A DNA stretch of 52,046 bases from Alphaproteobacteria bacterium (GCA_022841525.1 JALHRI010000008.1:1-52046); one strand, 5' to 3'; counted from the first letter of the stretch, positions 25,355-34,851 are shown. The notes: a model not told the origin generated them from the letters alone. Program-made: numbers and translations.

Positions 25355-27349
25355 ATGATCCCCACCATCAAAGCCAGCCAGCGCGGCTTTACCCTCATCG
25401 AACTTTCCGTAGCCTTAGCGGTGATTGGTGTGGTGGTCGCAGGCGGATTATCGATGAGCACCAGTATGGTGGACAGAAATGCTTATGTACAAACCGGCAA
25501 GCAGATGGATGAAGTAGAAAAAGCGCTCGCGGCCTTCGTGGCGGCGAACGGGCGTCTGCCATGCCCGGCCACTGTCAACACGGCAACCACAGCGGCGAAT
25601 TTTGGTGAAGAAAATCGCAACGCAGCAACTGGCGCCTGCAATATTGCGCCTGTACCAGGCACGGGTGGCCGCAATGTGATTGTTGGCGGCTTGCCAGTGC
25701 GCACGCTGGGGCTGCGCAACCGCTACGCGGCCGATGAATACGGCCACCGCTACACCTACGCGGTCACGGCGGCGATGACCAATCAAACCGGTTACGCAAA
25801 TACGGCGGGCAGCGTGGCGAATAACGGTGCGGTGATTATCCAGGACAGCACCAATACCCCATATGTAAACGATGCCGCGTATGCCGTAGTGTCACACGGC
25901 GATGATGGTAAAGGGGCTCTTCGCTACGAAACCGCTAGTGCCAACGTGGCGTGCGGCGCCACCGGCATGGATGCGGCCAACTGCAACGGCGATGCCACCT
26001 TCCGCGAGGCGCGGTTTAATCGTGGCTCGGTCGCGGCCAATTTTTACGACGACACGATTCGCTTCTCACGCAAAGAGATGGTCAACATGGCTGCTGATGT
26101 AGCAGGTAGTTCTAAACAGCATCTCTGGGTGGCAAATGGCACGAATATCAACAACACCAATACCGGCAATGTGGGGGTGGGAACGGCAACGCCGACCGAT
26201 AGCAAACTGCGCGTGGTGGGCGCTACCTTTGGCCAACCGGCCATTAGGGCGACACACACCATGAACGGCAGTGCGATCCACGGCATTGGCCAGGGGGCAA
26301 ACCCCAGTTTTCTAGCGGAATTTGATGATCAGAATGGCGCCGGCTACCGCGCCAACAATAACGGCTGGGGCGGCCGGTTGTTTGAAGGGATCGGCGATGA
26401 CAATCTGAATGTCGGCATGTTTCTCGATATGTCGGGGGAAGATACGAAGGGTGTGAGCATCGCTGCTTCAGGAGTAAACGCGATAGGCCTTGATGTCAGC
26501 GCTACTGGCAACAACGGTAAGGGTGCTACCTTAAGCTATAACAATACTAGTACGGCGATTGAAGCGATCAAAGGGCCGGATGAGTTTTTTCGTATTGGCC
26601 AGGGAAACAACATCATTAAAAATACGATTAGAACCAAAGCAGATATGACGCCTATTGCGCTAAGCATTGATTCTGCGTGGAAAGGGATTCAAATCGAAAT
26701 TCAAAATGCGCAGCATAGTGACCCCCAAGGTGTGATCGTACAAGAAAGCTCCAATAATGGTATTGGTGGCGGCTCGTTGTTTGTTGGCAGTTCCGGTAGC
26801 GAATATTTCACAGGCGTTAATCTAACCATGACAGGTACAAGTGCTAACGGCATCAGCAGCATCGTTAGGGGCGCGGGGTCCACCGCGATAACAGCGATGA
26901 ATGAACATGGCGGTGCGCGCGGCTGCTCCATCGGCACCGCTACCAATGCGATTGAATGTAATGGCCCGAGTGTTGGTGTTTCCGATGCACGCTTGAAAAA
27001 AGACGTGGCGACGTTGGATAAAGCGCAAGGCTTGGATGCGGTGCGCAAACTACGCCCCGTTACTTACGGCTGGAATGATGGCCGCAGCAAAGAAACCGAA
27101 ATCGGCTTCATTGCGCAGGAGGTGCAGAAATTGATTCCATCCATCGTCAGTACGCTTTCAGAAAAAGCCAAAGATGGTTCGCATTATTTGGGCGTGCAGT
27201 ATGACCGCCTGATCGCGCCGCTGGTACTTGCCGTGCAGCAACTGGCTGAGCGTCTGGATGGCCACGATGCGCGCATCAAAGCTCTCGAAACTGAAAACGC
27301 TGCGCTGAAAGCCCGCTTGGATGCGATTGAGAAAAAACTGGCGAAGTAG
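25355..27349 (+). CDS. Type IV pilin-leader protein with C-terminal peptidase S74 chaperone domain
   Basis: ATG at 25355 puts the prepilin signal QRGFTLIEL at residues 9-17 and gives 664 residues; in-frame ATG 25307 would place it too far in. The leader is followed by a hydrophobic helix (VALAVIGVVVAGGL), a pseudopilin-like helix and a domain of about 200 residues with WxxP-free CPA motifs. The middle (about 260-540) is Gly/Asn-rich and beta-repeat-like, as in tail fibres. The C-terminus has the S74 intramolecular chaperone: SDARLKKDVATL from S543, then LRPVTYGW, EIGFIAQEVQKLIPSIV and GVQYDRLIAPL. The S-D site suggests self-cleavage after trimer folding. It is probably exported by a type IV pilus/type II-like machine. 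No pilus gene is in the window. Confidence 0.85.
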   Translation: MIPTIKASQRGFTLIELSVALAVIGVVVAGGLSMSTSMVDRNAYVQTGKQMDEVEKALAAFVAANGRLPCPATVNTATTAANFGEENRNAATGACNIAPVPGTGGRNVIVGGLPVRTLGLRNRYAADEYGHRYTYAVTAAMTNQTGYANTAGSVANNGAVIIQDSTNTPYVNDAAYAVVSHGDDGKGALRYETASANVACGATGMDAANCNGDATFREARFNRGSVAANFYDDTIRFSRKEMVNMAADVAGSSKQHLWVANGTNINNTNTGNVGVGTATPTDSKLRVVGATFGQPAIRATHTMNGSAIHGIGQGANPSFLAEFDDQNGAGYRANNNGWGGRLFEGIGDDNLNVGMFLDMSGEDTKGVSIAASGVNAIGLDVSATGNNGKGATLSYNNTSTAIEAIKGPDEFFRIGQGNNIIKNTIRTKADMTPIALSIDSAWKGIQIEIQNAQHSDPQGVIVQESSNNGIGGGSLFVGSSGSEYFTGVNLTMTGTSANGISSIVRGAGSTAITAMNEHGGARGCSIGTATNAIECNGPSVGVSDARLKKDVATLDKAQGLDAVRKLRPVTYGWNDGRSKETEIGFIAQEVQKLIPSIVSTLSEKAKDGSHYLGVQYDRLIAPLVLAVQQLAERLDGHDARIKALETENAALKARLDAIEKKLAK

Positions 27350-27354
27350 CTCTC

Positions 27355-27463
27355 GTCACTGCGAGGAGCGACGCGACGAAGCAGTCCACTGGTAAAACGA
27401 AACGTGCGAAAGTGTGGAGGCATCCAATGGATTGCTTTGAAGGCGTTGCCTTCTCGCAATGAC
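27355..27463. repeat. Palindromic intergenic element, copy C
   Basis: It starts GTCACTGCGAGGAGCGACGC, 5 bases after the S74 gene stop, and ends TTCTCGCAATGAC. The right arm carries ATGGATTGCTTTGAAGGCG. It sits between two plus-strand genes. Confidence 0.88.
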
Positions 27464-27526
27464 GAATCGCCCCTTTACTTTCTCTTCAGTGCGTTGTTAG
27501 CTGATGCGTGGAAAAGGGAGAACGTT

Positions 27527-27757
27527 ATGCGCATCATTTTCAGCGTCACCACGCTCGCCGTACTGGCCGCGTGCACTACGCCAGCCACCACACTGAAGCA
27601 CCCAAAAACCCAGCAGGTGGTTACCTGTGGTGGCAGCGCGACGGGCTCATTCGTGGGCGGCGCGATTGGCTACCATGTACAAAAAGATAACGATGCCCAG
27701 TGCGTGCAGACCTACGAAAAGCAGGGCTTCGTTGTGATCGAGCGCGTCGAGAAATAG
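27527..27757 (+). CDS. Small lipoprotein of unknown function
   Basis: ATG at 27527 has AAGGGAG about 6 bases upstream; 76 residues. An in-frame start at 27404 lies inside the repeat and is rejected. The signal peptide (MRIIFSVTTLAVLAAC) has lipobox LAAC. The mature part has two cysteines (VVTCGG and AQCVQTYEKQGF) and a Gly-rich hydrophobic middle (SATGSFVGGAIGYHV), as seen in small proteobacterial lipoproteins with no known role. It is flanked on both sides by copies of the palindromic element. Confidence 0.85.
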   Translation: MRIIFSVTTLAVLAACTTPATTLKHPKTQQVVTCGGSATGSFVGGAIGYHVQKDNDAQCVQTYEKQGFVVIERVEK

Positions 27758-27768
27758 CGCGTTAGCCC

Positions 27769-27877
27769 GTCACTGCGAGGAGCGAAGCGACGAAGCAGTC
27801 CAGCGGTAGAATGAAGGTTAAAAGGGAGCAGTAACGTTCACTGGATTGCTTCGAAAACGCTGTTTTCTCGCAATGAC
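27769..27877. repeat. Palindromic intergenic element, copy D
   Basis: It starts GTCACTGCGAGGAGCGAAGC and ends TTCTCGCAATGAC, filling the gap between the convergent lipoprotein and pstB genes, 3 bases from the pstB stop. Its right arm (ATTGCTTCGAAAACGCTGTT) is very close to copy A. Confidence 0.88.
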
Positions 27878-27880
27878 ACC

Positions 27881-28645
27881 CTAACCAAACCGGCCGGTAA
27901 TATAGTCGCGGGTTTTGGCCTCGCGCGGGGATTCAAACAGCTGCTGCGTACTGCCCATTTCTATCACCTGCCCCAGATGGAAAAACGCCGTCTGCTTCGA
28001 TACGCGCTGCGCCTGCGCCATCGAATGGGTGACGATGATAATCGTGTAGCGCGTCGCCAGTTCGCCGATCAGCTCTTCCACTTTCGCCGTTGCAATCGGA
28101 TCCAGCGCGCTGCAGGGCTCGTCCATCAGGACCACTTCGGGCTGGGCGGCGAGCGTGCGCGCAATGCACAAACGCTGCTGCTGCCCGCCGGAAAGGCCGG
28201 TGCCTGGCTCATGCAGCCTGTCTTTCACTTCGTCCCACAATGCGGCGCTGGTGAGCGCGGCTTCCACCAGCGCATTCATGTCGGATTTGGTTTTGGCAAG
28301 TGCGTGAAGCTTCGGCGCGTAGGCGACGTTATCGTAAATCGATTTGGGAAACGGATTGGGCTTTTGAAAGACCATGCCCACCCGTTTGCGTAAGCACACT
28401 TCATCCATCTGCGAGCTGTAAATTTCTTCACCATCAAGCAAGATGCTGCCTTCCACACGCGCAGCGGGAATCAGGTCGTTCATGCGGTTAATGCAGCGCA
28501 GAAAGGTCGATTTGCCGCAGCCTGACGGGCCGATAAACGCGGTGACGCTTTGCGGCCTAATGTCCATGCTGACATTAAACAGTGCCTGCTTTGCACCGTA
28601 ATGCACTCTCACGTTCGTCGCACGAATGGATCCTTGCACGATCAT
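27881..28645 (-). CDS. pstB: Phosphate ABC transporter ATP-binding protein PstB
   Basis: The protein has 254 residues. Walker [10 protein letters not shown] is at 39-47, PstB-type Q-loop VFQKPNPFP, signature LSGGQQQRL and Walker [14 protein letters not shown]. Signature residues and length match PstB rather than other ABC ATPases. AGGAG abuts ATG 28645 with no spacing; GTG at 28639 lies 6 bases from it and may be the true start, two residues in. It is the last gene of the unit phoR-unknown-pstC-pstA-pstB. It powers high-affinity phosphate import with PstC and PstA. No phoU follows, which is unusual. Confidence 0.97.
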   Translation of the reverse strand: MIVQGSIRATNVRVHYGAKQALFNVSMDIRPQSVTAFIGPSGCGKSTFLRCINRMNDLIPAARVEGSILLDGEEIYSSQMDEVCLRKRVGMVFQKPNPFPKSIYDNVAYAPKLHALAKTKSDMNALVEAALTSAALWDEVKDRLHEPGTGLSGGQQQRLCIARTLAAQPEVVLMDEPCSALDPIATAKVEELIGELATRYTIIIVTHSMAQAQRVSKQTAFFHLGQVIEMGSTQQLFESPREAKTRDYITGRFG

Positions 28646-28650
28646 CTCCT

Positions 28651-29877
28651 TTACCAGCGCTGCTCGAAGCGCTTGCGCAAAATAGTAGCGCTTAAGTTTA
28701 ACACAAATAATACACTCAGCAGCACCACAATGCCGAGCGCGGTTTTCTCGGCAAAGCCTGCCTCAGGGCTCGATGCCCAAAGATAAATCTGTACCGGCAT
28801 GGCGGTGGTGGCATCACTTATGCCGCGCGGCACATCGGCAATGAACGCGACCATGCCGATCATTAGTAGCGGCGCGGTTTCGCCAATCGCGCGGCACATG
28901 CTCAAAATGGCGCCTGTCATGATGCCGGGCATGGCGTAGGGCAGCACATGAAACCACACCACTTGCAGCGGCGAAGAGCCAAGCCCGTAGGCGGCTTCAC
29001 GTAAGGAATAAGGCACGGCGCGCAGCGCGCTGCGGGTGGCGATAATCATCATCGGCAGCACCAGCATCGAAAGCGTCAGGCCGCCCACCAGAGCCGATGA
29101 GCGCGGCATGCCCAGCATATTAATCAGCACCGCCAGCCCGAGCAGCCCGTAAAGAATCGAGGGCACCGCGGCGAGGTTATTAATCGCCAGTTCGAGCAGA
29201 TTCGTCAGACGGTTTTTGCGCGCAAATTCTTCCAAATACACCGCAGCCATGACCCCTACCGGAAACGCCGCCGCCATACAGATCAGCAAGGTCAGCAAGC
29301 TGCCTAAAATACTCGCGGCAAAGCCTGCAGCTTCCGGGCTGCGCGAATCGCCGCTTAAGAAAAATCCGCGCGCGAAGTGGCGCGAAATCCGCCCCGATTG
29401 CTGCCAATGAGTGAGCATCACTTGCTGCGGCGCACTTAAGGATGCTGCAGCGTGTTTCAGCGCCATCTCGGCCTTGCTGGAAAGCGGAATGCTTAAACTG
29501 CAGCCTTTGGCGCAATCATGCTTTAACGCGTTGCGCACATGGTGCGCTGCAAAATTATCGACCAGTGCGAGCATCTGGCGGCGGGCGTTGGGCGAATCGG
29601 TAAGCTTTTCCGGCAGGCTTTGCTGCAGTGCAGCAATAGCCGCGATCTGTGAGTGTTCCAGTTGTTGCGCCACGGTGCCTGCGCCAAGATCGGTGGCAGG
29701 AAGTTGCAGCGTGAGATGATATTGCTGCACCGCCGAGAGCGCAGGGCGCACAATACTAAACAGCATCAGCGCCAGCACGGCGGCGGCAAAACATACGGCG
29801 AGTTTGCCGTATAGCGCAAAGCGCGCATCGGCGCGGTAACGGCGGCGCATACGCGCATCTGATCGGTGCGCGATCAT
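28651..29877 (-). CDS. pstA: Phosphate ABC transporter permease PstA (long alphaproteobacterial form)
   Basis: The protein has 408 residues, longer than E. coli PstA. It has an N-terminal helix ([21 protein letters not shown]), then a periplasmic region of about 150 residues with two cysteines (HDCAKGCSL), as in the alphaproteobacterial PstA group with an extra N-terminal domain. The permease core follows, with [20 protein letters not shown] and the cytoplasmic EAA-type loop [23 protein letters not shown] at 29877 overlaps the pstC stop (ATGA). Its stop lies directly before the pstB ribosome site. Confidence 0.95.
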   Translation of the reverse strand: MIAHRSDARMRRRYRADARFALYGKLAVCFAAAVLALMLFSIVRPALSAVQQYHLTLQLPATDLGAGTVAQQLEHSQIAAIAALQQSLPEKLTDSPNARRQMLALVDNFAAHHVRNALKHDCAKGCSLSIPLSSKAEMALKHAAASLSAPQQVMLTHWQQSGRISRHFARGFFLSGDSRSPEAAGFAASILGSLLTLLICMAAAFPVGVMAAVYLEEFARKNRLTNLLELAINNLAAVPSILYGLLGLAVLINMLGMPRSSALVGGLTLSMLVLPMMIIATRSALRAVPYSLREAAYGLGSSPLQVVWFHVLPYAMPGIMTGAILSMCRAIGETAPLLMIGMVAFIADVPRGISDATTAMPVQIYLWASSPEAGFAEKTALGIVVLLSVLFVLNLSATILRKRFEQRW

Positions 29878-30821
29878 GCGTAATGCTCGCGGTAATGTTG
29901 CACAATACGCAGCGCAATCAGGTTGAGCATCAGCGTGAACATAAACAGGCTTAAGCCCAGCGCGAAGGCTGAGAGCGTCTTGGCGCTATCAAACGCCTGA
30001 TCGCCCACCAGCATGGTGACGATCTGCACCGTTACGGTGGTCATCGACTCCAGCGGATTAGCGGTGAGATTGGCAGCCAGCCCTGCGGCCATGACTACAA
30101 TCATGGTTTCGCCCACCGCGCGCGATACGGCGAGCAGGACAGATGCCATCAGCCCCGGCAGGGCGCAGGGCAGCACCACCTTGGTGATCGTTTCGGCTTT
30201 GGTAGCGCCGAGGCCAAACGACGCCTCGCGCATGCTGCGCGGCACGGCGGTGATGATGTCGTCTGCTAACGACGATATAAACGGAATGATCATCATCCCC
30301 ATCACGATACCGGCGGTGAGGGCGCTTTCAGCGGCGATGTTCAGTCCAACGCCCGCACCTGCCTGACGCATAAACGGCGCGATGATCGTAATGGCCACAA
30401 AGCCGTAAACAACGGTGGGAATGCCTGCGAGCAACTCCAGCACAGGCTTGACGATGGTGCGTGCGCGACTACTTGCATATTCGGCCATATACACCGCGCA
30501 GAACAGACCCACCGGCACCGCAAGCAGTAAGGCGATGGTGGTAATCATGAACGTGCCGGCCAGCAGCGGCAGTACACCGAATGCGTGGCGGATGGCCTCT
30601 GCGTCGCCGCTACCAGCGGACTGCGGGCTCCAATGCGTGCCGAGAAGAAAATCAACCAGCGGCACCTGCCCAAAAAACTTGAGCGACTCGCTCAGTACGC
30701 TGAAAATAATGGCCATGGTCAGCAGCACCGCCAGTGCGGCGGCCAGCCATAAACCCGCCATCACCACCGCCTGTAACGGCCGGCGCTGGTAACGAGAAAA
30801 TTTCTGTGGTAGGCCTAGCAT
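29874..30821 (-). CDS. pstC: Phosphate ABC transporter permease PstC
   Basis: The protein has 315 residues with about six membrane helices. PstC features: EAA-type loop SMREASFGLGATKAETITKV, the AVSRAVGETMIVVMAAG helix, the ELLAGIPTVVYGFVAI helix and the FLLGTHWSPQS block in the first periplasmic loop. With PstA it forms the membrane channel for phosphate. The gene lies 58 bases after an unknown 495-residue gene and is coupled to pstA by a 4-base overlap. pstS, the periplasmic phosphate binder normally just upstream, is not here. Confidence 0.96.
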   Translation of the reverse strand: MLGLPQKFSRYQRRPLQAVVMAGLWLAAALAVLLTMAIIFSVLSESLKFFGQVPLVDFLLGTHWSPQSAGSGDAEAIRHAFGVLPLLAGTFMITTIALLLAVPVGLFCAVYMAEYASSRARTIVKPVLELLAGIPTVVYGFVAITIIAPFMRQAGAGVGLNIAAESALTAGIVMGMMIIPFISSLADDIITAVPRSMREASFGLGATKAETITKVVLPCALPGLMASVLLAVSRAVGETMIVVMAAGLAANLTANPLESMTTVTVQIVTMLVGDQAFDSAKTLSAFALGLSLFMFTLMLNLIALRIVQHYREHYA

Positions 30822-30879
30822 GCCATAGCTAGTAGCCAGCGCGGCGGGTTTTGTCTAGTTCGCGGTCGTGCGTAGGCAG

Positions 30880-32367
30880 TTACACTCCTGCTGAACGCCC
30901 CGCTTTAAGCTGCTGAAAATTTATCTGAAGCGCGAGCTCAGCGGTAGAAAAATCCTCTGGTATCGCGCACTGCCAAGCATCCGAATCGGCGAGTGCTTTG
31001 AGCATGGTATTTTCATTTTTTCTAAGGAGCTGCGTGTAAAGATCTGTGCCTTCGGGAAGCCCACTTGCATGGGTCGCTTCTTTGGCCATGGCGTAAGCCT
31101 TGCGCACCAGATAGTAGCTATGTAGCGGAAAGGGGACTTCATAACCATTGTCGTCATATTCACAGGTCAGTGCCGAAGTTTCCATGCCAGGGTATGCCGC
31201 ATTTACCCGGTTAAAGAAGTGATTCTGGATGTATTCGATCAGGGCGGTATCCACTGCATCAAATAATTTGTCAATTTGCTCAATGCTAGGATGTTCATCT
31301 GCTGCAATGCCCTTATTCCTTGCGACAACATCAAGCATCGTTTCCCCATGATTGCCACCAAGTTCTTCGACGATAATGGCATCACATAACTGCACGGCTT
31401 CTTCACTTGTTTCCGCATAGCGATGCAGATGTTCCAGCATCTGAATCCGGCTTTTGATCGTATCATCATCGCCACTTATTTCGGTGGCTGCTGATTGATT
31501 TTTAATTCTTGCAGCAAAAGAAGTGACACTGTTGCCTTGCACTTCAGGCTCTGAATTTACTTGATTGTGCTTAAGCCGTGTTTCCAATACTTGCAGGAAG
31601 CGCATAGGCCAGGAAAGCGAGAGCTGCGAGGCCTCATCGCGCGGTAATGTTTTAAAATAGGCATTTGCTGATTGATCGATGAAATTCTGGAGACGAAAAT
31701 AGCCCGAGCCTTGACTGAGTAGATTAAGATTAAGCCCTCGATAAATCTCAAGATTCTGATCGTGCATCTGCTGCTTTATGTCATCACAGGCGTCTTGCTC
31801 ATCAATCGCCTGTTTCATGCTGTGAAATGTTTCAGCGGCGGCGGCGTCAACGGCGCGCAGGAACTCTTCTTCGCTGCAATATCCTTTTCGTGCAAAGGCA
31901 ACATCATCTGGATGCGACGGGTCATCGAAACGGTTGGCATTGAGTGTCCACTGTAGTTGCTGGCGCGCTTGATGTAAGCGTGCCGCTACTTCGCCATTGA
32001 TATGATGTTCGTGAAGATAGTGGAGCCCTGCGTTGACTGCGCTAACTAATATTCCGCACATCTCGCCAGATGGCACTTTTAGCTGCATACCATTATTAAA
32101 CTGTGTGGTGATTTCCTGCCCGCTTGTGAACTCTAAAAAACAGGCTAGCAAGTTACTCAGATTGTCAGTGTTGTTACACGCTTCGATCATGTCATCGCGC
32201 ATTTTTGCGATGGCTTTGTGTGCTGTTGCATCGATTTCGCCTGCTTCTTGCAAGCGATTAGCCCAATCATCGATGCCTTTGGCAAGTGCTTGCAGCATCT
32301 CTGTTTTTAAGGCAGAGAAGTCGTAGGTGGATGATGAAGCTATTGAACGCAATTGAAGTTTTGTCAT
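30880..32367 (-). CDS. Unknown 495-residue protein at the head of the pst operon
   Basis: Not recognised. It appears soluble and mostly alpha-helical, with no signal peptide, membrane helix or known catalytic motif. Notable stretches are an N-terminal basic/amphipathic segment (MTKLQLRSIASSSTYDFSAL), several coiled-coil-prone helices and many Asp/Glu-rich turns. It is preceded by a Pho box (32405-32426), 37 bases before the ATG, and is followed on the same strand by pstC, so it is very likely made during phosphate starvation. Codon use is less GC-rich than its neighbours. It occupies the place where pstS is often found but has none of the features of a periplasmic binding protein. Confidence 0.75.
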   Translation of the reverse strand: MTKLQLRSIASSSTYDFSALKTEMLQALAKGIDDWANRLQEAGEIDATAHKAIAKMRDDMIEACNNTDNLSNLLACFLEFTSGQEITTQFNNGMQLKVPSGEMCGILVSAVNAGLHYLHEHHINGEVAARLHQARQQLQWTLNANRFDDPSHPDDVAFARKGYCSEEEFLRAVDAAAAETFHSMKQAIDEQDACDDIKQQMHDQNLEIYRGLNLNLLSQGSGYFRLQNFIDQSANAYFKTLPRDEASQLSLSWPMRFLQVLETRLKHNQVNSEPEVQGNSVTSFAARIKNQSAATEISGDDDTIKSRIQMLEHLHRYAETSEEAVQLCDAIIVEELGGNHGETMLDVVARNKGIAADEHPSIEQIDKLFDAVDTALIEYIQNHFFNRVNAAYPGMETSALTCEYDDNGYEVPFPLHSYYLVRKAYAMAKEATHASGLPEGTDLYTQLLRKNENTMLKALADSDAWQCAIPEDFSTAELALQINFQQLKAGRSAGV

Positions 32368-32404
32368 AATAATCCATTCGCTAATGACAAATAGCTTAGC
32401 CCCA

Positions 32405-32426
32405 CTTCATGACAGTTTAATGACGG
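32405..32426 (-). promoter_or_regulatory. Pho box upstream of the pst operon
   Basis: On the minus strand it reads CCGTCATTAAA then CTGTCATGAAG, two 11-base direct repeats with the GTCA core in phase, matching the PhoB binding consensus (CTGTCAT plus an A/T-rich spacer). It begins 3 bases after the phoR stop and lies 37 bases before the next start codon. A TAAGCT about 6 bases after the box could be the -10. This gives the pst block its own phosphate-controlled promoter inside the phoR-pst unit. Confidence 0.82.
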
Positions 32427-32428
32427 TT

Positions 32429-33826
32429 TTACGCCTCGTAAATCGGCAGGAATGCGGTGAAGACGCTGCCTTCGCCCTGCGTGCTATCAATCGTGATCGC
32501 ACCGCGGTGGCGGGTGATAATCCCCTTCACAATCGCCAGGCCCAGCCCGGTGCCGCCCACTTCGCGGGTGCGTGCAGAATCCACGCGGAAGAAGCGCTCC
32601 ATCAGCCGCGGCAAATGCTGCTTGGGAATGCCTTCGCCCTGATCGCGCACGGAAAGCATCACCACGCGGGTGTGATTGCGCATGTTAATATCCTGCGGCA
32701 ATTCGGTGGTGATTTTGAGCGTCACCGTTACTTCCGAGTCGCGGTAGCCGTATTTAATTGCGTTGCCGACTAGATTATGCACGACTTGCGCCAGCTCGTT
32801 GGCTTCGCCTTTCACATTCGGCAGATTATCCTGAATCTGCGCGCTCAGGCGCATGTTTTTATCCATCGCGGGGCGTTTGAAATGCTCCAGCTCGCGGCGC
32901 ACCACAGTGGCGAGATCCACCGGATCGGTGGGCACGCTATGCGCATTCATTTCAATTTTCGATAGCGACAGCAGATCGTTGATCAGCTGCTGCATGCGGT
33001 TGGCCTGCTCGAGCATGATGCCCAGAAACTCTGTTCGCGCCGGTTCATCGTCTTTGGCGGGGCCTTGCAGCGTTTCGATGAAGCCCTTAATGCTCGCCAG
33101 CGGCGTGCGGATTTCATGGCTGGCATTGGCCACGAAGTCGGCGCGCATTTGCTCGACACTTTTCAGCTCGGTAATGTCGTTCATGGTAATCACGGTGGTG
33201 ATGCCGCCGGCAGAAGGCACCGGAAAGCGCTCAATAATCGCCAGAAAATCGCGAATCACCGGTTCTTCGATGCGAAACTCAACCTCGCGGCCTTTGAGAT
33301 CGCGGATCACGGCTTCCACGGAAGAGAGCATGTAGCCATTATCGATCACTTCGCGCAGATGTTTTTGCGCCAGATTCTGGCCGAAAATGGCGCGTGCGGC
33401 GCGGTTGGTGCGCACAATTTTGCCTTCATCATTCACCATCACCAAAATATCGGGCAGGGTATCGACCAGAATTTCCCGCTCGGTGATGATGGTTTCCATC
33501 TGTTTTTTCTTAGTCTCCCAGCTGGTTTGCAGCTTTTTCAGCGCGTCGGAAAGCTCGGCGACGGTGGCGATAAAGCGCAGATCCGGCGCTTGCACGCGCT
33601 TGTCCTGCGACAGGTCGTGCACGTAATTTGCCAGCAGCGACATGTTGCCAACGAAGGGGTAAATCAGCAGCCCGCTTGCGATGAAAATAATGCCGTAGGC
33701 ATAGACGGCATGCGATAAAATCATGAAGCCCATCAGCACGTAAATCGCCATCACGATCAGCGCCGGGGAAGACAGCAGCAGCACCGATTTAAGCAGTGTG
33801 GCAAACGGAACGTAGGGTGTTTTCAT
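32429..33826 (-). CDS. phoR: Phosphate regulon sensor histidine kinase PhoR
   Basis: ATG at 33826 gives 465 residues; an in-frame TTG at 33868 is rejected. There are two N-terminal membrane helices (about 13-60), a linker without a HAMP signature, a PAS domain (ILVDTLPDILVMVNDEGKIV) and a kinase core. The phospho-acceptor is in ANASHEIRTPLASIKGF near residue 235, the N-box in NELAQVVHNLVGNAIKYG, and the G-boxes are VRDQGEGIP and GGTGLGLAIVKG. Assignment to PhoR rests on this layout plus the Pho box and pst genes next to it. The partner regulator phoB is outside the window. Confidence 0.92.
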   Translation of the reverse strand: MKTPYVPFATLLKSVLLLSSPALIVMAIYVLMGFMILSHAVYAYGIIFIASGLLIYPFVGNMSLLANYVHDLSQDKRVQAPDLRFIATVAELSDALKKLQTSWETKKKQMETIITEREILVDTLPDILVMVNDEGKIVRTNRAARAIFGQNLAQKHLREVIDNGYMLSSVEAVIRDLKGREVEFRIEEPVIRDFLAIIERFPVPSAGGITTVITMNDITELKSVEQMRADFVANASHEIRTPLASIKGFIETLQGPAKDDEPARTEFLGIMLEQANRMQQLINDLLSLSKIEMNAHSVPTDPVDLATVVRRELEHFKRPAMDKNMRLSAQIQDNLPNVKGEANELAQVVHNLVGNAIKYGYRDSEVTVTLKITTELPQDINMRNHTRVVMLSVRDQGEGIPKQHLPRLMERFFRVDSARTREVGGTGLGLAIVKGIITRHRGAITIDSTQGEGSVFTAFLPIYEA

Positions 33827-33885
33827 GCTGCTAGTGATAGCTACTGAGAGCGCAACAGTCGAATGCAAAATGCATTTGAGAGCTT

Positions 33886-33990
33886 ACAGCCAACAGCCAG
33901 CAGCCAGCAGCCAGCAGCTTAAAGCTTTAGCCGGGAAAATCTCTCTCAATGGGAGAGTGGGTACGAGCTGTCAGCTGTTGGCTGTTGGCT
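33886..33990. repeat. CAGCCAACAGC-type inverted word repeat between phoR and purU
   Basis: The left side repeats CAGCCA and CAGCAG words (ACAGCCAACAGCCAGCAGCC), and the right side has GCTGTTGGCTGTTGGCT, an inverted copy. Between them lies a small CTCTC-TCAATGG-GAGAG hairpin. The layout (inverted short-word arms around a G/C- or purine-rich hairpin) is like that of 25021-25205, although the words differ. Confidence 0.6.
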
Positions 33991-34851
33991 CTACCGAAAC
34001 ACCACGGTTTTGGTGCCGTTCATCAGCACGCGATGTTCGGTGTGCAGCTTGATGGCACGCGATAGCACCAGCGATTCACTATCATGGCCGATATGGGCGA
34101 GGGCATCGGGCGTAAGCGTGTGATCAACCCGCTCGACTTCCTGCTCGATAATCGGGCCTTCATCGAGATCGGTGGTGACGTAGTGGGCGGTCGCGCCAAT
34201 GAGTTTCACGCCGCGCGCATAGGCCTGATGGTAGGGCTTGGCGCCCTTAAAACTTGGCAGGAAGGAATGATGGATATTGATCGCACGGCCGCTGAGTGCG
34301 TTGCACAAAGCGGGGGATAAAATCTGCATGTAACGCGCCAGCACCACCAGATCAATCCGCTCGCGTTCAATCACTTCAAGTAGGCGCTTTTCCTGCGCTT
34401 GCTTACCGTCATCGAGCGCAAAATGAAAAAACGGAATGCCGTGCCACTCCACCATGCCGCGCGCATCCGGGTGGTTGGAAATCACGGCTGGAATTTCCAC
34501 GTTCAGCTGGCCGGTGCGGTAGCGGTACATGATGTCATTGAGGCAGTGCATGTGCTTCGAGACCAGCACCAGCATGCGCGTTTTTTGCGATGCGCGGTGG
34601 AAGGCGTAATCCATTCGAAGCGGCGCGCCGATTGTGGTATCAAACCGCGCTTCAAAGGCGCGGATGTCCGCATCGTTTTTTTCAAGCGTAAACTGCACGC
34701 GCATGAAAAAACGCTTGGTATCCGGATCGCCGTACTGGGTGGATTCCTCGATGAATCCGCCTTGCTCGAATAAATAGGTGCTTACCCGCGCGACAATCCC
34801 TTGCGCATCCGGACAAGAAAGGGTGAGGATTAAACGCTCGGCAGCATGCAT
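33991..34851 (-). CDS. purU: Formyltetrahydrofolate deformylase
   Basis: PurU hydrolyses 10-formyl-THF to formate and THF, supplying formate for purine synthesis. The protein has 286 residues, typical. The N-terminal ACT domain begins LILTLSCPDAQGIVARVSTY. The formyltransferase-fold C-terminus carries AINIHHSFLPSFKGAKPYHQ with the catalytic His and the D of TTDLDEGPIIEQ. The ATG follows the scoB stop by 6 bases, so it is likely the last gene of a unit with the CoA transferase pair. Confidence 0.96.
   Translation of the reverse strand: MHAAERLILTLSCPDAQGIVARVSTYLFEQGGFIEESTQYGDPDTKRFFMRVQFTLEKNDADIRAFEARFDTTIGAPLRMDYAFHRASQKTRMLVLVSKHMHCLNDIMYRYRTGQLNVEIPAVISNHPDARGMVEWHGIPFFHFALDDGKQAQEKRLLEVIERERIDLVVLARYMQILSPALCNALSGRAINIHHSFLPSFKGAKPYHQAYARGVKLIGATAHYVTTDLDEGPIIEQEVERVDHTLTPDALAHIGHDSESLVLSRAIKLHTEHRVLMNGTKTVVFR

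Noticed and set aside
27404-27526. Extended lipoprotein gene beginning in the palindromic repeat
   Set aside because: The ribosome site and the signal peptide both fit ATG 27527.
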